64,000 bases of DNA from Micropterix aruncella. Taxonomy: Eukaryota > Arthropoda > Insecta > Lepidoptera > Micropterigidae. The notes beneath the pieces were generated by a model. The model was not told the DNA's origin, did no database searches, and saw only the letters and a list, made by a program, of their open reading frames with translations. Below, one piece after another: positions 27,633 through 38,538 of the stretch (position 1 is the stretch's first letter; each line of letters starts with the position of its first letter). A program made the translations under genes and the position numbers. The DNA lies in the NCBI GenBank assembly GCA_944548615.1, contig OX155957.1:3650795-3714794 (forward strand), written 5' to 3'.

Positions 27633-27867
27633 TCGGTTGTGTCATTCCAAAACTTACCAAGCAAGTACCCAAGGACCTATGGAAGGAATTTGAAAGCGAT
27701 TTTCCTTCGGGAAAGTGGTTGAACTGACTGAAAGCTTAAGTTGAAATATTGTCGCCGAGCGATAATCCATGGTCTCACATCTAAATTTCACATGCAACTT
27801 TATCTTGATATTTTTGTACTTGATCATTTGGGCATTTGCAATCTAACTTAATTGTCCTGAAGCTATG
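27633..27867. other. Unassigned spacer
   Basis: Nothing recognised between repeat B and the GC-rich repeat cluster. Confidence 0.35.
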
Positions 27868-28080
27868 TGGGAGCTAATGGGCCCTGTTGCAGTTTGCCAC
27901 TAAAACCCATTTGTTAAGGGTCGATGAAACTCACCCATCCGGCGGCCTCCACGTATGAAGTGCGAGCCCGGGTAGGACTCTGGCTTGCGGGCCAGTTTCC
28001 CCCAGGAGTCAATCTTCTGGCGCTCCTGGACGGTTTGCGCACCGTGCGGCGTCAGCCAATCGATTGGGCCTTCTGACTGT
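27868..28080 (+). repeat. GC-rich dispersed repeat, 5' part
   Basis: First third of the family only (GGGAGCTAATGGGCCCTGTT to CGATTGGGCCTTCTGACTGT). It stops where the next copy begins, so copies lie head to tail. Confidence 0.75.
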
Positions 28081-28087
28081 CAGTCGT

Positions 28088-28752
28088 GAGTGGGAGCTAA
28101 CGGGCCCATGATGAGTTGGCCACGATGACCCATGTGTTCAGGGTCGGTCACACTCACGGGTCAACACCCATCCGACGGCCTCCACGCACGGGGTGCGAAC
28201 CTGGGTAGGACTCTGGCCAGCGAACCAGTTTCCCCTGGGAATCAAACCTCTGGCGCTCCTGGACGGTCTGCGCACCGTGCGGCGCAAACCAATCGATTGT
28301 GCACTCCGACTAACAGTCGGGGGAGTCTGGAAACTGTATTGTTTCCTATAGAGCGGGGGTGGTTGGGTACCTTACGGCGACTGCTCTTGAAATGACCATT
28401 GGCCATCCGATCCCGGTTCAGAGTCGGGCAAAGGACGCCTTGGTCCGCGATAGATTTGGTATACACCGTTTCACCGCTTCGTAAGGGAGAGGATCGCGCA
28501 AGCGACCTCGAACTCGGAACCAATCGAGAGACCGGAGAAATCTGGTCACAATTGGAAGTAAGGGCGCGAGTGTCTCGAGCCGCCAGGTATTATTCCTGGC
28601 TATCTCGCGGTAAGGAGTTGGTCTCTTACGGGTTGTGGCGTAGCTAGACGTCGGATTGTTTTATCCGAAGTCTTCTACGCTCACTGCAGGTCGATAGAAC
28701 GACTAATCGTTAAAACGTCCTGTGGTGACGGGCTCGCCCGTTGTAGTCGACA
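28088..28752 (+). repeat. GC-rich dispersed repeat, best complete copy
   Basis: About 665 bp, taken here as the reference. Ordered landmarks: GGGAGCTAACGGGCCC, TCCGACGGCCTCCACG, GGTTTGCGCACCGTGCGGCG-type block, TCTGGAAACTGTATTGTTTC, TATAGAGCGGGGGTGG, GAGAGGATCGCGCAAGCGAC, ATCTCGCGGTAAGGAGTTGG, TCTTCTACGCTCACTGC, ATAGAACGACTAATCGTTAA, GTGACGGGCTCGCCCGTTGT. Strikingly GC- and CpG-rich for this genome. No terminal inverted repeats, no LTR pattern, no poly(A), no tRNA-like promoter that I could confirm. A reverse-strand frame (28523-28242) is open here and in several other copies. Function and class unknown. Confidence 0.75.
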
Positions 28753-28763
28753 CCTCAAGATGT

Positions 28764-29252
28764 CAGTCGTGAGTCTGGAAACAGAACTGTCTCCTAAAGA
28801 GAGATGTGTTTAAATTGTGAATGTTCAAGTGGAAACATGTAAATAGCTTATTTATTGTAACAGCTGTATGTTTCCTTAATAATAATAAAAATTCAAAATA
28901 AAAATTAAAGAGCGGGGGTATTTATTGGCCTTACGGCGAATGCTCTTGAAACGACCAATCGGCTACCCGATTCCAGGTAGCAGCTGGATAAAGGGCGCCG
29001 TGGTCCGCGATAAACGCTGTATCACCGCTTCGTAAGGGAGAGGACTGCGCAAGCGACCTCGAACCCGTAACCATTCGGGAGACCGGAGTAATCTGGTTGC
29101 AACTGTTAGTGAGGGCGTGAGTATCGGCCCGCTGGGTGACTAGCCTGGCTATCTCGCGGTAAGGCGTTGGTCTCTTACGAGCATGTCTCGTCTCTTACGA
29201 GAACTTGACGGTGGACTGTTTTGTCCTAAGTCTCTGCCCTCACCTCCAATTT
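28764..29252 (+). repeat. GC-rich dispersed repeat, copy with internal insertion
   Basis: Third tandem copy, lacking the first third. It is interrupted at the AGAGCGGGGG block by the short retroposed tail at 28802-28905, after which the family sequence resumes without loss. Confidence 0.75.
28802..28905 (+). mobile_element. 104-bp 5'-truncated retroposon tail
   Basis: Bounded by a 7-bp direct repeat TAAAGAG (28795-28801 and 28906-28912). It ends in TTAATAATAATAAAAATTCA and A-rich sequence containing polyadenylation-like words. Only the extreme 3' UTR of an unidentified LINE is present. Confidence 0.65.
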
Positions 29253-29267
29253 CAGTTTAATATTAAA

Positions 29268-29580
29268 AGATTGAAGTTCAATATTGAAATATGCCTAGTT
29301 CGCCCCTGGTGGATTGATTTGATTCATAACCTGCTCAACTCGTCCCAAGACCAAATAATGCCTGCATGACAAATACCAGCTCAATCGGATTAAGCGGGTG
29401 GGCGCTATCATGAAGGAATACACACAAAAATACATACAGGCACACAGACAGACATCCATGGGGAATGTGTTCTTAATCATCTTAGGGTCGCTCAAAAAGG
29501 ATATATACCTCATCTCGAAAAAAAATGCGTGTTCACAATACTTTCTCTCCTCGTTAGTCGGTGGGCCGGGAAAGTAAAAT
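29268..29580 (+). repeat. Interspersed repeat B, copy 2
   Basis: Diverged direct copy of 27425-27632 with an extra 100 bp near 29450-29550. The two copies bracket the GC-rich repeat cluster. Confidence 0.7.
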
Positions 29581-30730
29581 TATATTCATAACGTAACTAT
29601 CATGATAGTTGTATGATTGTATTGCAAATCACGGTATAATTGATAAAGATGGAGTTTATCAATTAATACATTCTTCAATTAATACCCCTCACGTTGCGAG
29701 GTAAAAACTCACCTATCACTTTTGCGCGCGACATATTCGCGCAAAAAATCGACGCGAGTCAACGGCCTTGAGAAAAACGATCATAACTTTTAAACCACTA
29801 AACGGATTTGAAAAAGATAAAGAGAAAAATGATCGCATTGAAATTTGACATATAAAACATTATAACCTTATCTCGTAAAACAATTAAGATAATAATGAAT
29901 AAATATTACAAAATTGGCAAACTGAAAAAACTCGCCTATAAAATCATTTCGATTTTTTTGTCACAAAATACGTAAAATATGCAAAAATTGTAAATACAGT
30001 TATGTTCTTTATTAAATGCTTTACTAAAACGATATTTTTTTTTTACTTATTTGCATACAAAAATATTTATTTATTCAGCCAAGAAAAATTTTATGTATTC
30101 TCGTAAAAAAAAAATTTTTTTATTTTTTATTTGTGACTACTTATGGTATTTTTTTATATGAAATTCTTTCAAAATAACTTTATTACTACATCACACTTCT
30201 TAGAAATCACACCAGAACTTTGAGCTTTGTCTGATATTATAGAAAAATCTAAAGTTTTGAGAGTTTCCGCGTCCGAACTTAATAATAAACTTTGAATGGT
30301 CATAATATAAAATTCGTTAGATTTTTTCAATTATATTGTCTTATCATAGACTTATTATATGTCTAATAACTAATTACTATACTCCAAAGAGTCACATTTA
30401 ATCGAAAAACTATCGAAAATCGCACTTTATTCTCTCATAGTAATTATCAAAACAAGTTTCTTTGCGCGATTCATTTTACAAAACAAGATATAATTTTCAA
30501 AATACGCCTAATTATGTGATAACTTAGGATGTAAATGAAACAATACTTATTTTGTTAGTAAATTAAAGCGACATTACGTCATATTTCGCAATATATCGGG
30601 ATATTTCATAAACATTACAAAATAATAACAACCATTTTTTCGCGAGCCGTTTGTTGTCCCCAAAGTGTTTTCTTTAAAAATTCGTGAAAAACAACAATTG
30701 GACTATCTCAATTGACTAATCCTAATGCCT
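29581..30730. other. AT-rich DNA, nothing recognised
   Basis: Long AT-rich stretch with homopolymer A/T runs. No open frame of interest and no repeat match noticed within the window. Confidence 0.4.
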
Positions 30731-31099
30731 AAACTACTTAAAAATGGAAATTACTCACTGTTATCCAGTAAACAATGCACTGTTATCCACAAAACACTGC
30801 ACAAGACCACCATTCCGCGAAACCATTCGCGGCCGCGGCGCTGGCCGATGGACTGCCCGTTTTGACGTCTATGCTGACTTTTTAAATCGCAGTTCGATTT
30901 ATTCGCCGGTGGCCGCCGAATTAAAGATTATTTGGCCATGTCGTTCAGCCGTCAGAAAGCATAAAGTACGACGTTTCGAATCGTAAATTGCATTTTTCGC
31001 AGCGGCGAGCGCGATGTCCCCTAGCGGATGTTTCGGATTTTAGGCGGCCGCCATACATGTCCCCAAATGGATGTTACGGATTGAGCGGGTTTTTGAATC
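30731..31099. other. CpG-rich patch, unassigned
   Basis: Contains GCGGCCGCGG at about 30829, and further GGCGGCCGCC and CGGTGGCCGCCG words, in contrast to the preceding kilobase. An 80-codon plus frame is open but resembles nothing known. It could be a host CpG-rich exon or promoter, or part of a repeat. Confidence 0.3.
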
Positions 31100-31345
31100 C
31101 ACGGACCATCTACGGCCCTCATGCCATCAGGAATATCGTTGGTATAAATGAGGAAGAAGTAAGTGCTAAGTATGGATGATCCCCACGGGCATTATGGAAA
31201 TATAATATTTTTAGATGCGCTCTTGTTATTTTAGACTTGCGCAACTTGAATACGACCTTACAGATAAAATTGTACTTTTTCCCTCTACATTGCACTGTGG
31301 TAGTTTTTACATCAAAAGCCCTAGTGAGATCACGAAAAACTGTTA
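31100..31345 (-). pseudogene. Small LINE RT remnant
   Basis: Minus-strand reading from about 31337 gives VFRDLTRAFDVKT, matching RT motif A (FLDLxxAFDxV). Further on, in another frame (about 31175-31115), FFLIYTNDIPDGM matches the LFLIYINDI motif B region. The intervening part is largely lost. Highly decayed. Confidence 0.5.
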
Positions 31346-31494
31346 GTTTTTTTTTGTGACGTGGATCCAGCAGTGTCTTCTTTATAATACTATACAATAT
31401 ACATGGCGTGTTGGGTTTTTACTGCTGCTTTACCGATAATTGGGGCTATCACTTTGGTGGTGCCAATGTACCCCTTTACCGCGGTGTTATCCGT

Positions 31495-31917
31495 GTAGAG
31501 AATCGATAACCACGTTCGCGACGGTTGGTATTACCAGCTTCACCCGGGGAGGTGTGACACAGGACGAAAACGCAGTGTCGTTCGTCTAATGTTTTTATTG
31601 ATACTGATGAGCGAGCGAGCTTGTCCTTACTAGCTCATGCTTACAATACAGTATATTACAATACAGTATACCAACCAGTAGCTTTACTATCGAGCTACAA
31701 GGCAATGCTGGAAGAGGTTGCGAGGAATGTCGGCAGAAGGGTACGTCCCATTACGGTCGGGTAAACGCTGGCGGCCCTTTCGGGCGTTCGAATATCTGCG
31801 TAGGCCGAGCAGCAGAATATCTGGCGACCATATCCGAGCCTTTACGACTCGCGACGTATTCGCTTTGATTTCAATTTTGTTCTAGGATAAGCTACTGTGT
31901 AGGGTATACTGTGCTTA
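31495..31917 (-). repeat. Possible solo LTR
   Basis: A GC-richer block of about 420 bp bounded by TGT...ACA on either strand. Read on the minus strand it has ATCAGTATC followed by AATAAAAAC, an initiator-plus-polyadenylation arrangement typical of insect LTRs. No matching second LTR, primer site or clear 4-5 bp target duplication was found, so this is tentative. Confidence 0.3.
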
Positions 31918-32257
31918 CACAGTGTGCGTTGGTAAAAGTTGCGTGACAATTTATATCTTACGCAATAGCGCGCGCGGTGGCGGTACTGCACAAGGCGAAT
32001 TTGAATGCTTTCTGGTGGGGAAAATGAATTATAATATGTGACGTAGTCAAATATATCAGTAAAATATATCAGTTTGATATATTTTACTGAAAACCGAATT
32101 ATTTTTTGGACAAAATACTATTTTCTTTAAGAAATTAAATAGCTTAGTATTTTTTTTTCAAAACTTGCTAAAAAATGGCTAAAGTGATACTGACAATTTG
32201 GGTTTTGCTAAAACTAGGGCGATAATAATTTAGATGTCATCACGACGTTTTCTTTTA
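31918..32257. other. Unassigned DNA with a perfect short palindrome
   Basis: Includes a 16-bp perfect inverted repeat with 3-nt loop at 32056-32090 (TCAGTAAAATATATCA and its complement). Confidence 0.5.
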
Positions 32258-33002
32258 TCTATACTAATATTATAAAGAGGTAAAGTTTGTGACGTTGTAG
32301 AAAGTAATCTCTGGATCTACTGAACCGATTTTGGAAATTCTTTTACCAATAGAAAGCCACGTTATTTGTGAGTGTCATGGGCTATATAATAATTCGAAAA
32401 ATGAAAAGACTTTTTCGTGGTAGTCGGATTTGCAAAATAAGTCGTAGAATAAGCGGTCGAACGAAAACGTTTCTAACTAACGCTGCCTTAATGATGAGAG
32501 ATATATGATTAAGGTCTAGATAAAAGTTGTAGAGCTTAATAATGCCTACAAAAAAGTCAGCGACAGTATATGTCTACCTTTTATATTTAAGTCAAAAAAA
32601 GTAGTATTTCATATTGAAAAAAATAATTTAAATCATTAGGTCATGTGTATTGGTCATATTATCAACAATTATGAATTCTTATCAAAATAAGTAAATTTGT
32701 CGTCTCAAGCGTTTAAAACAAAAGACTTTTTCCTTTTACTGCATATAATTTCCCTTTTACTGCATAAATAGTTAAAGAGATAATACGCTCAAAAATAAGA
32801 CACTCACAAGAAGACACGCACAAATAACGGTATTATAGTCAAATTGGCATGCAAATACATACATACATATGCAGTAAATACATAACCCTTCTTTTGGCAG
32901 TCAGGAAATACATCATAGCACTCAGTACTAACCGAACCCCACTCATAATTTCATCACAGGTAAAATGTTTTACCGCCCAACGAAGTGAGCACGGGTCAGC
33001 TA
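32258..33002 (+). mobile_element. Non-autonomous Helitron-like element, uninterrupted copy
   Basis: Begins TCTATACTAATATTATAAAG and ends with the CGCCCAACGAAGTGAGC hairpin and GGTCAGCTA. About 745 bp with no coding frame. It shows the target phrase AAATAAGACACTCACAAGAAGA intact, which is the site where the RNase H LINE inserted in the related copy at 23955-25938. Confidence 0.7.
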
Positions 33003-35092
33003 TTTTTAAATACAGGAATAGCCTTTGCCTATTTTATTTCATTTTGAAAGAAATCACAATACAAATAGACATTTAAAATTTATAATAGGTTTTACGCGAT
33101 CACACTAAAACCCTTTTTAATAACAGTTTTAATAACAGTTTTTATAACAGTTTAATAACACGCTGCAGCCGCCGCACCATTGTCCAGGATAGACTCTGCG
33201 GCTGCAACGTCGCCGAAGCATCAGGTGCTACAAACTTTACGCGGTAAAATCGTTTTCTTTCTTACTTATACTGTCAAACAACCGCGATAGTCTTCGATTT
33301 CAAAGTTTAATAACAGCTTTGTAGAAATACTCCATAAAACAATAAAGTTTTTGGGTTTAAGATGTTCGATGATTTTAATTAATTAATCGGGTGTTGTCAG
33401 AGAAACTATCAGGGAATTTGGTTCTCTACTACGATTATAATTGCTGTCATCTTAGAAATTATTGGAATCATAATAAAAAAGTCTCGAAAATGTTATGCAA
33501 GTATTGCCGCACGCATCTATGTCTCATTTTTTGTTTTGTTTAAAATTGATGAAAGTTTATGCGCGAACACAGTAATAACTCCTTTCAAGGATTTCCGTAG
33601 AGGTACTCAATAATTAAATAGAGGTGAATTCTCATTATATATTAGAGTTAAATTGGTATTAGCGATTTGGTGATTTTAATTATTTCCTCAGGCGCTGTCG
33701 GAGAAATTATCAGTGAATTTGGGTTACAGCTAGAATAGCTTTTAAGTAACCTTAGAACTGCACGGTTTTTTGTACTTAAGGAAGTTATGTTTATAGAAAT
33801 AGAAATAAATTAATCATTAATATGTTATGCGACCATTGCCACATATTTATATGCATCCTCGATTAACGTTAAATTTCAGGCGTTAGATTTTTCTGGCAGT
33901 ATTATTTTCAGGAATCCCGGCTCATCCTATATTATTTAACTTTCTTACCCACCAGTGAGATTTTTATATTACCTCGATAATTATTCTGGGAAAGAGCTTA
34001 TAATTTATTCCCAGGATCCAGAATAGATTTGGGAGGGGCATCATGGCCATTAGGCATAGCTAATGGCAAATACTTTAATATATTCATCTGTAATGGAGAA
34101 TATATTTAAATTAGCTACACATATATATGAGTATTTAATATCGATTGGATGAAGAGGCAGTTTTATTCTCTCTTTTTATCTCTACCTTTAATCGATCTAG
34201 TGTGTGACACTTCGTCTTTTCCTTCGGATTTTTTCCATCTGCGAATCAACCTCCCTTGATACGAAGATTCTTTTGATGGTATACAAAGCTCGGGCATGGA
34301 CTGATAGCGTATAGCACTGATTGAAAAAAAAATAGGGCTGTATCATTGAATGTCGAAAGTAATTGTTCGAGATAACATCAATAGACAATATAAACATGGT
34401 CCCGTTGGCACTTTTAAATATTGCAACGCATTCCCAGGTTTGAAATTTATTTTATTTTATTCAGGAATGTGTTGATACAAGTTTATACTGGAGTGTTTCT
34501 TGAGAGATGACTTCAGGGAATACTTCAAGGAAAAAATCCAAAAACACTCTAATGGTACAGAAGTATAACAACGTGTATGGAGTTATGTTGTCGCATCTTT
34601 AATAAACCGTCATCGTCGATTAACCGCTCGGAAGCCAGCCTTCGCGCGCATAAAACTGCGCCGCAAATTTCTGGTCGATTTTGTGAATAAACACTATCAT
34701 TTTTTTAAGCTATTGCATAGCTTTTATCGCGGGCCTGGCCAACGCGGCGACCGAATGAAGAAAATTCTTAACGAAAATTAATGTTTTTAAACTGATAATT
34801 ACGTCTAAACGAGTACTGCTTACGATTCGAAAAAAATATATGTTAAATAAGAACATTTTCCTAATATTCTTAGCTTTGAATATTTTAGATTTTGTTTATA
34901 TTACAAAGTGTAATTAATTTGTGAAATTAGGTCTAACCAACCACAAAAACGACTACTACGCAAATACTATCTGGCGTATTATTATGAAACCTGCACCATT
35001 TTAAAGATAATTTAATTATCTATCTTTTTATCTACGATTTTTTTCGAATAATCCGTTTTTTTTTGCTTTATCGAATAAAAAATTCTTGCGCG
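33003..35092. other. Mostly unassigned AT-rich DNA
   Basis: 33160-33245 shares TGTCCAGGATAGACT and GGTGCTACAAA...TTACGCGGTAA with 52480-52560 in inverted relation. At 34707-34730 AAGCTATTGCATAGC...CGCGGG resembles 35248-35275. No genes recognised. Confidence 0.4.
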
Positions 35093-35186
35093 GCGCTCTA
35101 TCGGAAGACGTTTAAATTATTCCGAATCATTTGCTTTCGCAGCCGCAAATGATTCGAAATAATTTCAAAGTTTTCCGATAGAGCGC
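35093..35186. repeat. 94-bp imperfect hairpin
   Basis: Arms 35093-35134 and 35144-35186 pair over about 42 positions with a few mismatches (GCGCTCTATCGGAA... and ...TTCCGATAGAGCGC), with a loop of about 9 nt. Could be a tiny MITE or a precursor-like hairpin. No expression evidence is available from sequence. Confidence 0.7.
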
Positions 35187-35999
35187 AGTTATCTGATATC
35201 AGAAAAAATAAAATAAATAAATAATTATAATTGCATAAGTTGTTAAAAATGCTATGCAATAGCTTTACCGCGGCAGTCCCCGAGTGCCACACGTATTTTT
35301 TTCATAAATTCCCTCTTGTTACATAGTAATTAATCTTGTTAGTCATATATATATATAGGGGCCAGCCCTTATATAGTACATAATATATACAGGGGCCGGC
35401 CAACACGGTTACGCGCGGATCTGTCAAATGACGCAAAATGCCTATAGGTACTGTCGGCATCCGGCATGTTTAAGCATGTATATTAGCCAGGGCCTTAAGT
35501 CACTTCTCAAAGAATATCTATGGGAATGCACTAATCATATTAAGGAGCATATTCATTGTATTCTATTATCTCATAATCCTTGAAACGCACGATTCGTATA
35601 AGAATAATTTATTTTGTGTATATTTTGTATCAGTATATTATATTATATTCAAGAAATATATGGAAGACTAGTCCTAGGAATCTATCAGGGCAAGTTCTGT
35701 ATATCTAAGATAATTATAATAATAGAATTTAAAAATATCTGTGGAACTAAGATTATATATATGTACAGAGTATAAAAATGAAAATGTATGATACATTCTA
35801 GGATTTAAAAACACTGTTATTCTATTTCTTGGTAGTTGTTTGTGTTTTTAATTGTTATCTCGCAGTAATCATGATATTTGAAATGTTTCAAAATCAGTAA
35901 TATTTGTAATATTTCAAAGTTTATCTAACTAATCATGTCAGCATGAATAAAAATCTATTCGCAATTTCTCGCATCTCTATGATCAAGGATTACAATCAT
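35187..35999. other. Unassigned AT-rich DNA
   Basis: Contains two AGGGGCC(A/G)GCC words at about 35357 and 35391 around TATATA stretches. Nothing else recognised. Confidence 0.35.
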
Positions 36000-36350
36000 C
36001 ATGACCCGTTGACTGTTCTAGAAAAAAGAGCCCATAATTTTACTGGCGGATGGAATGGCCTTGAATTTCTTAGGAGTTGAAAATGATGGTCGTTTCCAGG
36101 TCATAGACCGTTGTGTTATTTTATGATCATAATGGTGTAGCCATATTTCGTCCGTAGTTATGAATCGAGCCAGAAAACCGCCAGGATCCTGTTGTAACAA
36201 ACGCAAAGAGCGTTGCAAAATATTTAGTATATTTTTCTACGTGCTGATACTTTTTTCATCCCTAAGCGATCTTATGAAATACTATGCTTATTTACTTATC
36301 GAAATATTCACTTCTTCACCAATGAAACGAGCCGTGACACGATGATCCAA
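36000..36350 (-). pseudogene. mariner-family transposase fragment
   Basis: Minus-strand frames give RVTARFIGEEVNISIS (the second helix-turn-helix, usually RLTxRELAEELNIS), a decayed stretch with stops, then LLQQDPGGFLARFITTDEIWLHHYD and TPKKFKAIPSASKIMGSFF. The last two correspond to the FLxRFVTxDETWIHxY and KAKxxxSAxKVMxxVFWD blocks of mariner transposase, including the first catalytic Asp (DE of TTDEIW). Both ends and the second catalytic region are missing; stop codons are present. Non-functional relic. Confidence 0.75.
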
Positions 36351-37849
36351 GAAAATATTTTTTTTCACTTTTATAACATATCTGCGGTGACTGACGTCGT
36401 AGGGCAACCCGAGTGAGCTAGTTAACGTTCCTCTATGCCTAAACTCGGCACAACAATGTACAATCGTAGAATATAGGGAAGCATCAACCCCTGATGTATC
36501 TCGTAAGTCTTTAAATACCGGCTTCGTATAAATATTTTAAAAGCAAAAGTATTTAATTACCGCACAAAGTTACTTTTTTTTTACATTTTCGCCAACACAC
36601 TCCAGCAAATACTTTATTAAAAAAAAACAAAGAAACTAAATTTTGTTTTTCAGAATATAATAATTAGTAGTATTTAGTATTTATTCTTGTATAGTTTCAA
36701 AGAGTATAAAAGTCATATATTTTTTAAAAGTCACTTATATAAATGGCACATGACAATCCACCAAACTCTGAACAAGTGAAACTAAGACGAAGCGCCCGGT
36801 TTGCTCCACACGACACCGCATAAACACAAATAAGCAAGTAAATATCGAGAAATTACAAAAATAATGAATTGACAGTGACAAAATAGCGGGCAGTCTAGTG
36901 GGACTCCCGAAGTGAGCTCGCCCTAACACAGGGGTGCCTAGCAAGGCGGGCTCCGCTGCTCTTTGCTTAGCACAATTGAAAGATAATCATTTGCGTTTAA
37001 TGTATGCGCTATGTAACCTGGGCTCAGACAGATTTGTATATAACTTTAAAAGCATACAACGGAATTGTCTACATTGTCATTTAATTTTCTGTTGTGCTCA
37101 TGCATTTGGATGTATATGTAAAATGAAAATAAATAAATAAGTCGCTAGAGCAGCCTACAACAATAAAAGGGAAATTTGCAATTGCCCCGGTTCAGTCCCT
37201 TGATGAGGGATGTGGCCTCTCTTAAACCCGGCGACGGGTACGCACTACGCGGGACCTGCGTCCTCTATTGGCGTTGTCACAGAAGTCTCGGTACCATTTT
37301 GCTACTCTCGCAAAGGGTTCAGTGTGTGGGTAGTTCAGTCACTTAAGCAAAAAAAAAAAGGGTGAACCTCGGAACGAGAGATAATAAGCTGAAAACTGGT
37401 ATACTCCTTTATTTTGGCATTCTAAAAGTTGGTTTGATAAAGAAGGACAAAAAGTAATTTTGATAAAGACAAAAACGAGACAAACGCTCCAGCATTGTTA
37501 CACTGACAACCAGTCTGACAACCTCACCAGGATGGCTCCGGGTAAACTGACTGTATCGAATTGAATGCTTAATAGATACGAGATAATTACTCTATGCAGA
37601 GATGCAAGTCTTTTTTTCTTGTAGAAATGGAGGAGGTAGATATAATATACCCCCCTGTTCCTATTACATTTGGGCCTTATGACCAGTCTGTTATCTTGGG
37701 TCAGCTCAGCTCACGGTTCAGCCCCCATTACGTAGCTTCATCGAAGAGGTACTGAACTCTGCCTTCGGATGTAACGTGCAGTCGTTGACAGTTGAGATCG
37801 CAGATTCCAATTCGGAGGAACACTTCGGGTGGAACTGAGCGGTTTGCGC
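36351..37849. other. Unassigned DNA including a probable LINE 3' UTR
   Basis: 36940-37140 ends in AAAATGAAAATAAATAAATA, a LINE-type tail, but no RT residues were recognised upstream. 37170-37340 is GC-richer and unassigned. A 12-A run is at 37351-37360. Confidence 0.35.
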
Positions 37850-38202
37850 ACCGTGCGGCGTTATCCAACAGACTGTGCACTTCGACCAATAACCGAGGGA
37901 GTCTGGAAACATACTTTTCTTAAACAGGGGGGTGGTTGTTGACCTGATGTCCGCTACCTTTGAAGCGATCCGTTGACCATCAGTTCGCATGTGACATTGA
38001 CGAGTAAACAGCGCCACGTTTCACGATAAATTGGAACTGAATTACCGCTAACATCAGGTAGAGGCGGCGCAAGCAATTTCAATAGACTGGAGGATGGGGA
38101 AATCCTTACAAATCTGGCAGTAAGGGGCGAGGGCAGCCCGCTGGGCCCTCTTACCAGTACCTAGCGGTAAGGCGTTAGACTCTTATAGGCGGCAGACTGT
38201 AG
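37850..38202 (+). repeat. GC-rich dispersed repeat, diverged copy, left part
   Basis: From the GCGCACCGTGCGGCG block through GAGTCTGGAAACATA, GGGGTGGTTG, GCGGCGCAAGCAATTTC and GGTAAGGCGTTAGAC. It resumes at 38473-38538 and 39271-39330 after two separate insertions. Confidence 0.7.
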
Positions 38203-38465
38203 CATCGATATATGATCCCCTAGATGGGCCTTTCGCGATCGAAAATGACCACTTCAAAACCACTACTGTAAGCCGTCCAGTAGTATTTGGTCGCAGTCCG
38301 TTGGCAGACAGCCGACTGTTTCCGGTGTGAGAGCTGCCGCGAATTATATCAGCGCTCTATTCTCTCGCATACTGTTCAATTTATTGCTCTCTGTCACATG
38401 ATTTACGAGCAAAGGGTAGCCAACTTATTTGTATCTGAGGGCATATGTAGCTAATATATCGGTGA
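38203..38465. mobile_element. 263-bp insertion with short inverted ends and 7-8-bp duplication
   Basis: Flanked by ACTGTAG at 38196-38202 and 38466-38472 (8 bp if one mismatch is allowed). The ends read CATCGATATAT and ATATATCGGTG, 10 of 11 bases inverted. The duplicated target lies inside the GC-rich repeat, whose sequence continues afterwards. Probably a MITE; superfamily not determined. Confidence 0.6.
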
Positions 38466-38472
38466 ACTGTAG

Positions 38473-38538
38473 ATTGGTTTTGTCCGCAAAACCCTGCTAT
38501 GCTCAATCCTTGGGAGATAGAACGACTTGTTACCGTTA
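38473..38538 (+). repeat. GC-rich dispersed repeat, middle remnant
   Basis: Reads TTGGTTTTGTCCGCAAAACC then GAGATAGAACGACTTGTTACCGT, the family's penultimate blocks, cut by the LINE fragment that follows. Confidence 0.65.
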
